Positions 45,030 through 54,087 are shown, numbered from the stretch's first letter. The stretch is DNA of 64,000 nucleotides from Gammaproteobacteria bacterium (GCA_008081045.1 VMDC01000015.1:1-64000), one strand, 5' to 3'. The notes: a model not told the origin generated them from the sequence alone. Numbers and translations: made by a program.

Positions 45030-46118
45030 ATGAAACGCGTTTTCAATTTCGGAGCAGGCCCAGCGATGCTGCCCCTTGAAGTCATGCAGCAAGCTCAGGC
45101 TGAATTTCTCAATTATCAGAATCTCGGCGCATCCGTGATAGAAATCAGCCATCGTTCGGGGGAGTTTGACGACATCATCAATCGATGCGACGCATTGCTC
45201 ACCGAACTCGCGGGCATTCCCGATAACTATAAAATTCTGTATGTCCACGGTGGCGCTCAGATGCAGTTCTCTGCAGTCCCTCTGAATCTGATCAATCGCA
45301 AAGCCGCCAACAAGGCCTCTTTCGTACTGACCGGCAACTGGGCCGTGAAGGCGAGCAAGGAAGCTGCGCGCTACGGCACCTCTATTAACCTGGCCAGTAG
45401 CGAAGACAGAAACTTCAGTTACATCCCGGACTACGACATAGGATTACTGGATCAAGACAGCTCCTATCTGCACATCACGAGCAACAACACCTTATTCGGG
45501 ACACGCTGGCACAGCTTTCCAGAAACAGGCGATGTACCCCTGGTCGCCGACATGACGTCGGAATTTCTCTCGAGAAAATTGGACATCAACCAATTCGGTC
45601 TGATCTTTGCCGGGCTGCAGAAGAACCTCGGGCCGGCCGGCCTCGCCCTGGTCATCATACGTGAAGACCTGCTGGACTGTGCGCTTCCCGCCACTCCCGG
45701 TTTGCTTAACTATCAGGTTTATGCCGAGCAGCACTCACTGGCGAACACTACCAATACTTTTGCTATCTATCTGATGTCACTGGTTCTGCAATGGCTCAAA
45801 GATCAGGGCGGTGTAGCACTGATGGAGGCGCAAAACGAAGCCAAAGCGAAACTGATCTATGATGCCATTGATGGTAGCGACTTCTATTACGGGACAGCGG
45901 ATGCAGCGCATCGGTCGGTCATGAATGTCACATTCAATCTTCACAAGGAAGATTTACTGGGTGAGTTCGTAAAGCAGGCAGAGGCCGCCGACTTGTACGC
46001 ACTAAAAGGTCATCGCGCGGTAGGCGGCGCACGAGCCTCCATCTACAACGCCATGCCACGCGCTGGCTGCGAGGCTCTGGTCGAATTTATGTCTGATTTT
46101 GAGCGCCGTATGGGTTAG
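45030..46118 (+). CDS. serC: Phosphoserine aminotransferase
   Basis: PLP enzyme of 362 aa converting 3-phosphohydroxypyruvate to phosphoserine, and also used in vitamin B6 synthesis. Family signatures are FNFGAGPAMLPLEV, the Asp of VADMTSEFLSR and the PLP Lys in FAGLQKNLGPAG. It follows serA directly; a short GC stem (ACCGGC/GCCGGT at 46132-46145) without T-tract lies between serC and dinB. Confidence 0.96.
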   Translation: MKRVFNFGAGPAMLPLEVMQQAQAEFLNYQNLGASVIEISHRSGEFDDIINRCDALLTELAGIPDNYKILYVHGGAQMQFSAVPLNLINRKAANKASFVLTGNWAVKASKEAARYGTSINLASSEDRNFSYIPDYDIGLLDQDSSYLHITSNNTLFGTRWHSFPETGDVPLVADMTSEFLSRKLDINQFGLIFAGLQKNLGPAGLALVIIREDLLDCALPATPGLLNYQVYAEQHSLANTTNTFAIYLMSLVLQWLKDQGGVALMEAQNEAKAKLIYDAIDGSDFYYGTADAAHRSVMNVTFNLHKEDLLGEFVKQAEAADLYALKGHRAVGGARASIYNAMPRAGCEALVEFMSDFERRMG

Positions 46119-46182
46119 ACGATTATCAGGGACCGGCAGGCCGGTTATGTCCTCCCGGTCTCCGCCCGGCCAAACTTGTCGC

Positions 46183-47289
46183 ATGTCTGAAGAAAGAAAA
46201 ATCATACACTGCGATTGCGATTGTTTTTATGCATCAATCGAAATGCGGGACAATCCTGAGCTGGCCGACAAACCTATTGCCGTTGGCGGCTCGCCGGAGC
46301 GCAGAGGCGTTGTAGCAACCTGCAATTATGCGGCCCGGAAATTCGGTATCCACTCCGCCATGTCATCGGCAATTGCGCGAAAGCGCTGTGCGGACCTGAT
46401 CATTGTTCGCCCGGATATGGAGAAATACCGGAGCGCATCCTCAAAAATCCATCGCATTTTTGAACGCTATACCTCTCTCATCGAGCCCTTGTCTCTGGAC
46501 GAAGCCTATCTGGACGTGACCGAGTGCAGCAAGTTTGGCGGAGATGCATCCGCGATCGCCCGGGCGATACGCGACGCAGTGCGCTCAGAAGTCGGCATCA
46601 CCATTTCGGCGGGAATCGCCCCAAACAAATTTCTGGCCAAGATTGCCAGCGACTGGAACAAACCTGATGGCCAGTTCACGGTAAGCCGAGACGAGGTTGA
46701 GGATTTCCTGACTGACCTGCCGGTCAGGAAGCTGCACGGAGTCGGAAAAGTGACTGCAGAAAAAATGGCCAAACTTGGCATCGGGTCCTGCGGCGACCTG
46801 CGACTGATGGAACTCTCAGAACTGAGGAAGCACTTCGGCAGCTTCGGGGAACGGCTCAAGCAGCTTAGCGCCGGAATCGATCACCGGCGCGTTCAGACTG
46901 AAAGAATCCGAAAATCAGTCAGTGTTGAAAATACATTCCCGCAAGACCTTCCCTCTCTGGCTGCCTGTCTCGCGGAAATCCCGGATCTGATAAGCAAGCT
47001 CAGTAGGCGTCTCGAAAGGATCCATAACGACTATCGGATACACAAGCAATTCATCAAAATCAAATTCAGGGACTTCACCCAAACAACCGTGGAAATGGTG
47101 TCCAATTCCGATGACGCTGAAAACTACTGCGCGCTCTGTGAAGAAGGTTTCGGTCGCGGCAACAAGCCGGTCCGGCTGCTGGGCGTGGGCGTGCGAATTC
47201 AGCCGCAAAGCAACCCCGTTTCAGCAGAGACCGATGCGGATCAGCTACAATTAAGCCTAACCGGGACCATTGATTCAGAAACAACATGA
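46183..47289 (+). CDS. dinB: DNA polymerase IV (Y family)
   Basis: Translesion polymerase, 368 aa from ATG 46183; an upstream frame start at 46099 would overlap serC. Metal ligands are in IIHCDCDCFYASIE and LSLDEAYLDVTE, and the palm-thumb HhH segment is LHGVGKVTAEKMAKLG. The little-finger domain ends near residue 345, followed by a degenerate clamp-binding tail (LQLSLTG). No LexA-type CTGT-N8-ACAG box is present upstream, so SOS control is not apparent; it seems to be transcribed with serC. Its stop overlaps the greB start (ATGA). Confidence 0.94.
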   Translation: MSEERKIIHCDCDCFYASIEMRDNPELADKPIAVGGSPERRGVVATCNYAARKFGIHSAMSSAIARKRCADLIIVRPDMEKYRSASSKIHRIFERYTSLIEPLSLDEAYLDVTECSKFGGDASAIARAIRDAVRSEVGITISAGIAPNKFLAKIASDWNKPDGQFTVSRDEVEDFLTDLPVRKLHGVGKVTAEKMAKLGIGSCGDLRLMELSELRKHFGSFGERLKQLSAGIDHRRVQTERIRKSVSVENTFPQDLPSLAACLAEIPDLISKLSRRLERIHNDYRIHKQFIKIKFRDFTQTTVEMVSNSDDAENYCALCEEGFGRGNKPVRLLGVGVRIQPQSNPVSAETDADQLQLSLTGTIDSETT

Positions 47290-47795
47290 GCAGATATCGA
47301 CCACCACCGGCGCCCAGATCAAGGTACATTACGGCAGAGGGGGAACAGCAGCTGAAGGCCGAGCTTCATCAACTCTGGAAAATTGAAAGACCTAGGGTCA
47401 CTCAATCCGTCGCCGAAGCTGCTGCACTCGGAGATCGGTCGGAAAATGCAGAATACATCTATGGGAAAAAACGCCTCAGGGAAATCGACAGCAGAGTCCG
47501 CTATCTCAGCAAGCGACTCGAAGAAATTTCAGTAGTCAGCACCTCCCCTGACAATCTCAACAAAGTCTATTTTGGCGCCTGGGTTACTCTGGAAGATGAC
47601 CGCGGCGAACTCGTTCGCTATCGCCTTGTTGGCCCGGATGAAATCGATCCTCAACGCGGCTATATCAGCATTGATTCCCCGCTGGGGAAAGCCCTTTTGG
47701 GCAAGCCCTCCGAGAGTGACATCACAATCACAGCGCCTACCGGAGAGGCTGGCTACTTCATCAAGAGCATTTCGTACTCGGATAAGCCAACATGA
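47286..47795 (+). CDS. greB: Transcription elongation factor GreB
   Basis: Rescues backtracked RNA polymerase by stimulating transcript cleavage, 169 aa. The N-terminal coiled coil carries the acidic tip region (AEAAALGDRSENAEYIYGKKRL), and the C-terminal FKBP-like domain contains YRLVGPDEIDPQRGYISIDSPLGKALLG. It is coupled to dinB upstream and to the AraC-family gene downstream by 4-base overlaps. Confidence 0.94.
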   Translation: MSRYRPPPAPRSRYITAEGEQQLKAELHQLWKIERPRVTQSVAEAAALGDRSENAEYIYGKKRLREIDSRVRYLSKRLEEISVVSTSPDNLNKVYFGAWVTLEDDRGELVRYRLVGPDEIDPQRGYISIDSPLGKALLGKPSESDITITAPTGEAGYFIKSISYSDKPT

Positions 47796-48787
47796 GGCAT
47801 GTCTCAGTGCTTGCTATTCCGCGCGCGCTTGGGTCAGCGCTGACGATTCCACTGGAGATGCTGACCGCCGCTAACGACATCGCCAGCGTTTACAAGCAGC
47901 GAGATAAAATTTGCGCGCTCGACATCGTCGCTGTTGAGCAACTCGAATGCCGGCTGACCGGCAATTTCAGCATTACCTGTGACAAATTAATCTCTGAGGT
48001 CTCAAAAACTGACTTAATCTTCATTCCGGCTGTCTGGAGAAATCCGAAGGCAGCCCTTAATGCGCATCCGGAGCTGGTGCAGTGGCTCGACCGTCAGGCA
48101 CAAGCCGGCGCAATTCTCTGCGCAGCCACCACTGGTGCCTATTTCTGTGCAGCGACGGGAATCCTCAGGCGGGCTCAGGCTACTACGCACTGGCGTTTTT
48201 TCGACGAATTTGAAGCACTCTTTCCCGATGTTGATTTACAGCGAAAGCGCTTTATCACCTACTCAAATGGTATCTATTGCTCGGGAAGCGTCAATGCTAT
48301 TCGCGACATCATCGTCCATCTCATCAATGACATGTATGGTGATCAAATCGCCAATGAAGTATCGCGGCATTTCATGCATGAGCTTAAAAAATCCTATGCC
48401 ACAGAGTTGCTGCAGCAGAGTCAGGAAGGGAGTCATCATGATGAGCGTGTCATTCAGATACAGGAACGGCTACGGAGCCGTTTCTCGGAACCAACCAATA
48501 TGGCGGACATGGCCCAGCATTTTGGCATGAGCGTTCGCACACTGAATCGCAGGTTCAAAGCTGCTACCAACAAATCGCCGACCGAGTATCTCCAAAGCAT
48601 CAGACTCGGAGAGGCCAAAGGACTGCTAAAAGAGAGCAACTTGAATATCGCGGAAATTGCCCATCAAGTGGGTTATTACGACAGCAGTTACTTCACCGAA
48701 TTGTTCACAAAGGCCTATGGTCTGAACCCAAAAGAATACCGCAGACTAGTCAGAAACAAGCAGTTTCGCGTTAATCAAGACCTCTGA
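47792..48787 (+). CDS. GlxA-family AraC-type transcription regulator
   Basis: 331 aa. The N-terminal DJ-1/PfpI-like domain (about 1-185, with LIFIPAVWRNPKAAL and AGAILCAATTGAYFCAATGIL) probably senses a small molecule. The C-terminal AraC DNA-binding domain (about 225-322) has two helix-turn-helix units: ADMAQHFGMSVRTLNRRFKA and IAEIAHQVGYYDSSYFTELF. Its start overlaps greB by 4 bases. Targets unknown; relatives control amino-acid or quaternary-amine catabolism. Confidence 0.9.
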   Translation: MRHVSVLAIPRALGSALTIPLEMLTAANDIASVYKQRDKICALDIVAVEQLECRLTGNFSITCDKLISEVSKTDLIFIPAVWRNPKAALNAHPELVQWLDRQAQAGAILCAATTGAYFCAATGILRRAQATTHWRFFDEFEALFPDVDLQRKRFITYSNGIYCSGSVNAIRDIIVHLINDMYGDQIANEVSRHFMHELKKSYATELLQQSQEGSHHDERVIQIQERLRSRFSEPTNMADMAQHFGMSVRTLNRRFKAATNKSPTEYLQSIRLGEAKGLLKESNLNIAEIAHQVGYYDSSYFTELFTKAYGLNPKEYRRLVRNKQFRVNQDL

Positions 48788-48834
48788 AATTGGCTCACAT
48801 CGCTCTGAGCCTCGTTCGGAGTCTCACTGGCAAT

Positions 48835-49128
48835 TCAATCAGCAGTACTGCCTTCGAACTTATCCAGTTGCGACTGGGTCGCTTCAGTCTGATATTTTTC
48901 CTTCCACAACGCGTAGGGCATGCCGTACACCACTTCCCGAGCGCTCTCATAATCAAGCTCAATGCCTCTTTCTTCCGCTTCAGCCCGGTACCATTTGGAC
49001 AGACAGTTCCGGCAAAAACTGGCCAGATTCATCAAATCGATATTCTGAACGTCTTTATGTGCGTCAAGATGGCTGACCAACCGACGAAATGTGGCGGCTT
49101 CTATTTCCAAGCGTTTTTGATCTTCCAT
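48835..49128 (-). CDS. DUF1244 family protein
   Basis: 97 aa all-helical protein. The conserved FRRLVSHLDAHKDVQNIDLMNLASFCRNCLSKWY and YGMPYALWKEKYQ match DUF1244, with a CRNC cysteine pair that may bind metal or form a disulfide. Function unknown. It follows the HPF-type gene by 20 bases on the same strand. Confidence 0.85.
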   Translation of the reverse strand: MEDQKRLEIEAATFRRLVSHLDAHKDVQNIDLMNLASFCRNCLSKWYRAEAEERGIELDYESAREVVYGMPYALWKEKYQTEATQSQLDKFEGSTAD

Positions 49129-49148
49129 GATTTACCTCGCTGCACCTG

Positions 49149-49517
49149 CTAAAGACCTGAGACTTCCAGTTCCGAGAACTCATGGTTTCTCTCGACCCGG
49201 TGTTTCTTGTCGATCGCCTTTAATTGCCGTTCCGCCGCATTGAAGGCGTCACGAATCGCGACATAGAGATTCTCATGAGCATGATTGTCATGCTGCTCCT
49301 GGTTGACGCGGACCTCTTTGCTGGGAGTATGAATTTCTAGACCCACCGAGTAAACCTTGCCTTTGTGATGATTATTGTGGGGAGAGTCCAGAACCACTCG
49401 GCCGGCAAGGATCCTGTCACAAAAACGCTGGAGTTTGCTTATCCGTTTATTTACAGCATCAGAGATCGAAGTGGATTGATCAATATTGTGAAATACAATC
49501 TGAAAATCATTTGTCAT
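49149..49517 (-). CDS. HPF/RaiA-family ribosome hibernation factor
   Basis: 122 aa with the beta-alpha-beta-beta-beta-alpha fold of ribosome hibernation factors: FQIVFHNIDQSTSISDAVNKRISKL, then KVYSVGLEIHTPSKEVRV, then NLYVAIRDAFNAAERQLKAI. Such proteins bind the decoding centre of idle ribosomes. The usual rpoN or ptsN neighbours are absent, so this is a stand-alone paralogue. Confidence 0.85.
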   Translation of the reverse strand: MTNDFQIVFHNIDQSTSISDAVNKRISKLQRFCDRILAGRVVLDSPHNNHHKGKVYSVGLEIHTPSKEVRVNQEQHDNHAHENLYVAIRDAFNAAERQLKAIDKKHRVERNHEFSELEVSGL

Positions 49518-49854
49518 GGCGTTTCTCCTTCGTGTAACTGTTCAAAATATCAGGTGCCCTGTTCAGTCTTTCCTCCTTATAAACAAAAACCCGCATCCGG
49601 GCAGAACAGCCTGCGGATGGGTTGGCTCAAAAAACGGTTATCCACCCCGTCGTGAAACAGGATGCTCATCGACCGGCGCAGACAGTCAGAAAAAGAGTGA
49701 GATGACCTGAAGTCAGGTCGTGAGAAACAGTGCGTGGTGAGTGCGGACGAACAGCGGACTGGCCCGGAGACCGCAAGTGGTGAGGATTTCGAGATATCAA
49801 AGCACGACTCGATAATCGACAGCATTAGTCCTCCCGTAGAGTAATGATTACAGG
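49518..49854. other. 337-base gap upstream of the HPF-type gene
   Basis: No credible gene. An imperfect GC-rich hairpin (about 49589-49622, arms CCCGCATCC and GGATGGG with bulges) and an exact dyad at 49704-49719 are the only structures. A minus-strand frame across 49577-49930 overlaps the M15 coding end and has an atypical composition rich in Ser, Cys and Arg, so it was rejected. Confidence 0.5.
49704..49719. promoter_or_regulatory. Operator-like dyad GACCTGA-AG-TCAGGTC
   Basis: Perfect 7-base inverted repeat with a 2-base centre, in the gap about 190 bases upstream of the HPF-type gene start. The compact spacing looks like a repressor or activator half-site pair. No match to the LexA or Fur consensus. 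Confidence 0.4.
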
Positions 49855-50538
49855 CTACTCCTTTCTCGCGGGTTTGTCTAAATTCTTTGCAAACGCTCCG
49901 GAAGACTGTTCCTGGAAGCACCAGTGCCATGGCTCATAGGCCATTCCGGCCGGATTATCCCTTGGATAACTGAGCGCAAAGCCAAATTCACGTGCATGCT
50001 CGCGCAGCCAGGCGAAGGCCGGAGTCTGCTCAAATTCTTCAACAAGCGCAGCGCAGCCCGGGGTTCCAACATCTACTGCCCTGCCCGTGTGGTGCTCACT
50101 GTAGCCCGGCGCGGCATTGACTTGGAGTATCTGCTCAAGACTCTGCCCTGCATCAAGTTTTCTTTTCAGTAATTCATACTGATAGTCCGGACTTCGATAA
50201 GCTGAAATCAGGTGGAGCGTGATCTCTGACTCAGCGGCACAAGATTTCATTTGAGACCACGCTCGCAGCGCTTGTGCAGTCAATCGCTGTGGCCTGCCAT
50301 AATAATCCGCTTCGGTGTCAACCAGCGCCTCCGGAGTGAGGCACAGCGTAAGCCCTCTGGAAGCAGCATAGTTAGAGGGAACACCGAGTGCGGCGTTCAA
50401 TTGCGCGATGTGTTCAGTAATGTCGGGGGAGATAGACAATGTGGTAACAAGTTGAGCTGTCGAAAGGCCAGAAGCGTTAAGGCAATGATCCGAGCATGCT
50501 ATTTCTGGACCTGACAATTTGCAAGGCTCGCACGCCAA
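49855..50538 (-). CDS. M15 family D,D-carboxypeptidase / VanY-like peptidase
   Basis: 227 aa zinc peptidase acting on peptidoglycan stem peptides. The core has SAYRSPDYQYELL, the metal motif SEHHTGRAVDVG and EPWHW with the third His. The annotated start is TTG 50538 (MACEPCK). Reading upstream in frame, an ATG at 50574 begins MAK, then an in-frame TAG at 50563-50565, then ALFASFWTLAC running straight into this frame. That looks like a lipoprotein leader broken by an amber codon. The gene may therefore be a recent loss of export, a sequencing error, or simply TTG-started. Confidence 0.82.
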   Translation of the reverse strand: MACEPCKLSGPEIACSDHCLNASGLSTAQLVTTLSISPDITEHIAQLNAALGVPSNYAASRGLTLCLTPEALVDTEADYYGRPQRLTAQALRAWSQMKSCAAESEITLHLISAYRSPDYQYELLKRKLDAGQSLEQILQVNAAPGYSEHHTGRAVDVGTPGCAALVEEFEQTPAFAWLREHAREFGFALSYPRDNPAGMAYEPWHWCFQEQSSGAFAKNLDKPARKE

Positions 50539-50595
50539 TGTCCAGAAAGACGCAAAAAGTGCCTATTTAGCCATAATATAAACGGCAGTCTGTCC

Positions 50596-50621
50596 GATGT
50601 AATAAGCATTCCCGTTACATC
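50596..50621. promoter_or_regulatory. Inverted repeat GATGTAA-N12-TTACATC in the fabY gap
   Basis: Seven-base exact arms, GATGTAA at 50596-50602 and TTACATC at 50615-50621, lie about 14-40 bases before the fabY start, in the divergent gap with the M15 peptidase gene. It may be an operator or a 5'-UTR stem near the fabY ribosome site (GAGAGG). Confidence 0.45.
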
Positions 50622-50634
50622 CGCGAGAGGGCAT

Positions 50635-52560
50635 GTGATGACAAAACTTCCGGTGATCGTCAGTTTTGGCGGCATTAATGCGGCAGGCCGCAGCTCTGGC
50701 CACAACGGGTTTCGCCGATTGATTTTTGATCAAACGAATGCGCAAACGCAAAAAGCCACGCTCCAGCAACTCGCGGCACTGACTGGACAAATCCAACGCA
50801 CAGACGGCATCTGGCGCGACGCAGAAGGCAGCACCATCGATGTTGATGACTTTCTTGCCAAGCACAAACAGGACTTGCTGGACGGCACCCTGATCAGAAA
50901 ATTCAGTGACGGAACGTTCGACCCTGACGCCATACCGATACATCAACGCGCCCAGCTAGAAGGCGCAGGCAGCGAACCAATATGCTTCAACCTGAAACGC
51001 AGGGACCTGCCCAATCCAGTCCCGGCAGCCTGGCAAATTACCAGCGAAAGCAGTGACCCTGAACAGCTCACCGTACGAACCGACAGCGGACTCCCCGTGA
51101 TGTTGCCGAGTTTCCGGGCCTCGGAGGTCAACTCTGCGGCCCAACTTCCCCGAGGGTTTGATCCTGGCGGCAGTTACCCGTCCCGCAACCATCCCAGAGC
51201 ATTACAGATGACTGTCTTCGGCGCTTCGGATGCTGTCAACGCGTTAGGGCTGGATTGGGAAACCATACGCAAACGGGTCCCGGCTGATCAGATAAGCGTG
51301 TACGCAGGGAGCTGCCTGGGACAGCTGGATTACAACGGCAATGGGGGCATGTTGAAGGCGCGCCTGCTGGGCAAAAAAGTCACTTCCAAGCAATTGCCTC
51401 TCGGGCTGAATGAAATGCCGGCTGATTTTATCAATGCCTATCTGCTGGGAAGCCTCGGCACCACAGGGCACAACAATGGTGCCTGTGCCACTTTTCTGTA
51501 CAACCTGCGGCAAGGTATGCGCGACATTCAGTCTGGCTCGCACCGGATTGCTCTCGTCGGAACAAGCGAGTCCTGCATGGTGCCCGAGGTGTTTGAAGCA
51601 TTCATTACCATGGGTGCTCTGGCCAGTGACAATTCCTTACGGCAGCTGGACGGTTTGAGTCCCGATGTACTGCCAGATTATCGCCGGGCATGCCGGCCAT
51701 TCTGTGAGAATTCCGGCTTTACCCTCGCAGAATCAGCTCAGTTTGTCGTGCTCTTCGATGATGAGTTGGCGATGGAAACAGGAGCCACTGTTTATGGGGC
51801 GGTGAACGACATCTTTATTCACGCTGACGGCTTTAAAAAATCAATCACCGGACCGGGACTTGGTAACTATCTGACTGTCGCAAAAGCGCTGGCTGCCACT
51901 CGCAATGTCATCGGCGAACAACGAACTCAGCGCAACAGCTTTGTTCAGGCGCACGGGACCGGCACACCGCAGAACCGGGTATCTGAGTCAGAGATTTTGA
52001 ACAGGCTCTCGGCAACCTTTGGTATCGAGAAGTGGCCGGTTGCCGCGATCAAATCCCAGTTGGGACACTCGGTAGCGTCAGCGTCGGGGGATCAGATTAT
52101 CGCCAGTCTTGGCGTGTGGTCTGAAAATATCCTGCCTGAAATCGCTGGCGTGGATCAGCTCGCTGATGATGTCGCGACGGAGCATCTCGATTTCCTCCTT
52201 ACACACCGCGAACTGGCACCCGAAAGCATGGATGCCGCCCTCATCAACGCCAAAGGGTTCGGCGGAAACAACGCCACCGCCTCCATTCTGAGCCCGCATG
52301 TCACCCGCAGGATGCTCAGCAAACGACATGGTAAAAAAGCCCTCGTCGAATATACAACTCGCAACGAATCGGTTATGGAAGAGCAAGAGCGTTACAACAC
52401 CGCCTGCAGCGAGGGCAAGAATCAAACCATCTATAAGTTTGATCACGGAGTCATGACGGGCGAAGATCTGGCAATCGATACATCGGGCGCCCGGTTAGGC
52501 AACGGTTCACCGGAGATCAGCCTCAGTGTTCCGCATCACTTTTCCGACATGTGCGATTGA
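50635..52560 (+). CDS. fabY: FabY-type beta-ketoacyl-ACP synthase
   Basis: 641 aa condensing enzyme, much longer than FabB/FabF (about 410). The Cys-His-His triad is complete: C284 in NGACATFLYN, H440 in VQAHGTGTPQN and H478 in IKSQLGHSVAS. An extra N-terminal region of about 200 residues begins TKLPVIVSFGGINAAGRSSGHNG, the form described for Pseudomonas aeruginosa FabY, which starts fatty-acid synthesis by condensing acetyl-CoA with malonyl-ACP in place of FabH. Start at 50635 or the next ATG at 50638. Its stop is adjacent to the fumarase stop on the other strand with no spacer. Confidence 0.85.
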   Translation: MMTKLPVIVSFGGINAAGRSSGHNGFRRLIFDQTNAQTQKATLQQLAALTGQIQRTDGIWRDAEGSTIDVDDFLAKHKQDLLDGTLIRKFSDGTFDPDAIPIHQRAQLEGAGSEPICFNLKRRDLPNPVPAAWQITSESSDPEQLTVRTDSGLPVMLPSFRASEVNSAAQLPRGFDPGGSYPSRNHPRALQMTVFGASDAVNALGLDWETIRKRVPADQISVYAGSCLGQLDYNGNGGMLKARLLGKKVTSKQLPLGLNEMPADFINAYLLGSLGTTGHNNGACATFLYNLRQGMRDIQSGSHRIALVGTSESCMVPEVFEAFITMGALASDNSLRQLDGLSPDVLPDYRRACRPFCENSGFTLAESAQFVVLFDDELAMETGATVYGAVNDIFIHADGFKKSITGPGLGNYLTVAKALAATRNVIGEQRTQRNSFVQAHGTGTPQNRVSESEILNRLSATFGIEKWPVAAIKSQLGHSVASASGDQIIASLGVWSENILPEIAGVDQLADDVATEHLDFLLTHRELAPESMDAALINAKGFGGNNATASILSPHVTRRMLSKRHGKKALVEYTTRNESVMEEQERYNTACSEGKNQTIYKFDHGVMTGEDLAIDTSGARLGNGSPEISLSVPHHFSDMCD

Positions 52561-54087
52561 CTAGGTGACCTCTAAAGATCGGGTCTCTGCTATTTTCTCT
52601 CTCCACACAGCTGGCCCGGTTCGGTGCACCGATTCGCCGTTGACATCCACCGCCACGGTGACCGGCATTTCATCGACCACAAACTCATGAATCGCTTCCA
52701 TACCGAGGTCTTCAAAGGCCACCACCCGGGCTTCACGGATGGCTTTGGATACGAGGTAAGCTGCCCCACCAACAGCCATCAGATACACCGCCCCATGCGC
52801 TTTAATCGCATCAATGGCGATCTGTCCTCTTTCAGCCTTACCAATCATGCCGATCAGCCCGGTGTGTTCGAGCAGCGAGCCGGTAAATTTGTCCATCCGT
52901 GTCGCTGTTGTCGGACCGGCCGGACCAATCACTTCCTCGCGTACCGGATCAACCGGGCCGACGTAGTAAATAAATTTGTTATCAAAATTCACCCCTTCCG
53001 GCAGCGTCTCCCCGTTTTCTAACATGCTCAGCAGTCGCTTGTGCGCTGCATCTCTGCCGGTCAGTATCGTGCCTGACAGCAACAAAGTCTCGCCCGGTCG
53101 CCATTCAGCGATATCTGCCTTCGTAACGGTATCGAGGTTTACCCTGCGCGCCTTGGCGCCGGCATCCCAGTGTATCTCCGGCCATTCATCCAGTTTCGGC
53201 GGCACTAAAGCGGCAGGACCGGAACCGTCCAGAGTAAAGTGCACATGTCGTGTGGCCGCGCAATTTGGGATCATGGCCACCGGTAAAGACGCCGCATGGG
53301 TCGGGTAATCCAGTATTTTCACGTCCAGTACGGTAGTCAGCCCTCCCAGACCCTGAGCACCGATACCCAGCGCATTCGCCCGGTCCATGATCTCAAGTCT
53401 CAACTCCTCGATGCGACTGGCCGGGCCGCGCCGCCTTAACTCGTGAATATCGATAGGGTCCATCAGGGATTCTTTAGCCAGCACCGCCGCTTTCTCTGCA
53501 GTGCCCCCGATACCAATACCCAACATACCGGGCGGACACCAGCCTGCGCCCATGGTCGGTAAAGTCGCCTCCACCCAATCCACGATGCTATCACTCGGAT
53601 TCAGCATCACCATTTTGGCTTTGTTTTCCGAACCTCCGCCTTTGGCGGCAAGCTTGATCTCCAATTTGTCACCGGGAACCACTTCAGTGTGAATGACCGC
53701 TGGCGTGTTGTCACCGGTATTTTTCCGGGCACCCGCCGGGTCTGAAAGAATTGAAGCGCGCAGGACATTGTCCGGATTCCTGTAGGCCTGCCTGACGCCT
53801 TCGTTGATCATCTCGGTAAGTGACAGATCGCCCTCCCACTGCAGCTGCATACCCACTTTCAGGAACACTGTGACGATACCGGTGTCCTGGCAAATCGGCC
53901 TTTTCCCCTCAGCGCACAGTCGAGAGTTGATGAGAATCTGCGCCATAGCGTCTTTTGCCGCTGCAGATTCCTCCATTTCGTAGGCTTCGCTCACCGCCCG
54001 AACAAAGTCAGTAGGATGGTAATAGCTGATATACTGCAGGGCCTCTGCAACGCTTTGAATCACATCCTGAGTACGAATTAAAGTCAT
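52561..54087 (-). CDS. Class I (iron-sulfur) fumarate hydratase
   Basis: TCA-cycle enzyme hydrating fumarate to malate, 508 aa. The N-terminal alpha domain provides cluster cysteines, including the one in RPICQDTGIV, and the C-terminal beta domain contains VGPAGPTTATRMDKFT and EFVVDEMPVTVAVDVNGES. It is oxygen-sensitive, unlike FumC. An extended -10 promoter lies 38 bases upstream. It is convergent with fabY. Confidence 0.93.
   Translation of the reverse strand: MTLIRTQDVIQSVAEALQYISYYHPTDFVRAVSEAYEMEESAAAKDAMAQILINSRLCAEGKRPICQDTGIVTVFLKVGMQLQWEGDLSLTEMINEGVRQAYRNPDNVLRASILSDPAGARKNTGDNTPAVIHTEVVPGDKLEIKLAAKGGGSENKAKMVMLNPSDSIVDWVEATLPTMGAGWCPPGMLGIGIGGTAEKAAVLAKESLMDPIDIHELRRRGPASRIEELRLEIMDRANALGIGAQGLGGLTTVLDVKILDYPTHAASLPVAMIPNCAATRHVHFTLDGSGPAALVPPKLDEWPEIHWDAGAKARRVNLDTVTKADIAEWRPGETLLLSGTILTGRDAAHKRLLSMLENGETLPEGVNFDNKFIYYVGPVDPVREEVIGPAGPTTATRMDKFTGSLLEHTGLIGMIGKAERGQIAIDAIKAHGAVYLMAVGGAAYLVSKAIREARVVAFEDLGMEAIHEFVVDEMPVTVAVDVNGESVHRTGPAVWREKIAETRSLEVT

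Noticed and set aside
46119..46182. Search for a LexA box before dinB
   Set aside because: No CTGT-N8-ACAG match; only a short GC stem without T-tract is present.
49577..49930. 117-codon minus-strand frame across the gap before the HPF-type gene
   Set aside because: It overlaps the 3' part of the M15 peptidase in another frame, is rich in Ser, Cys and Arg, and shows no domain, leader or ribosome site.
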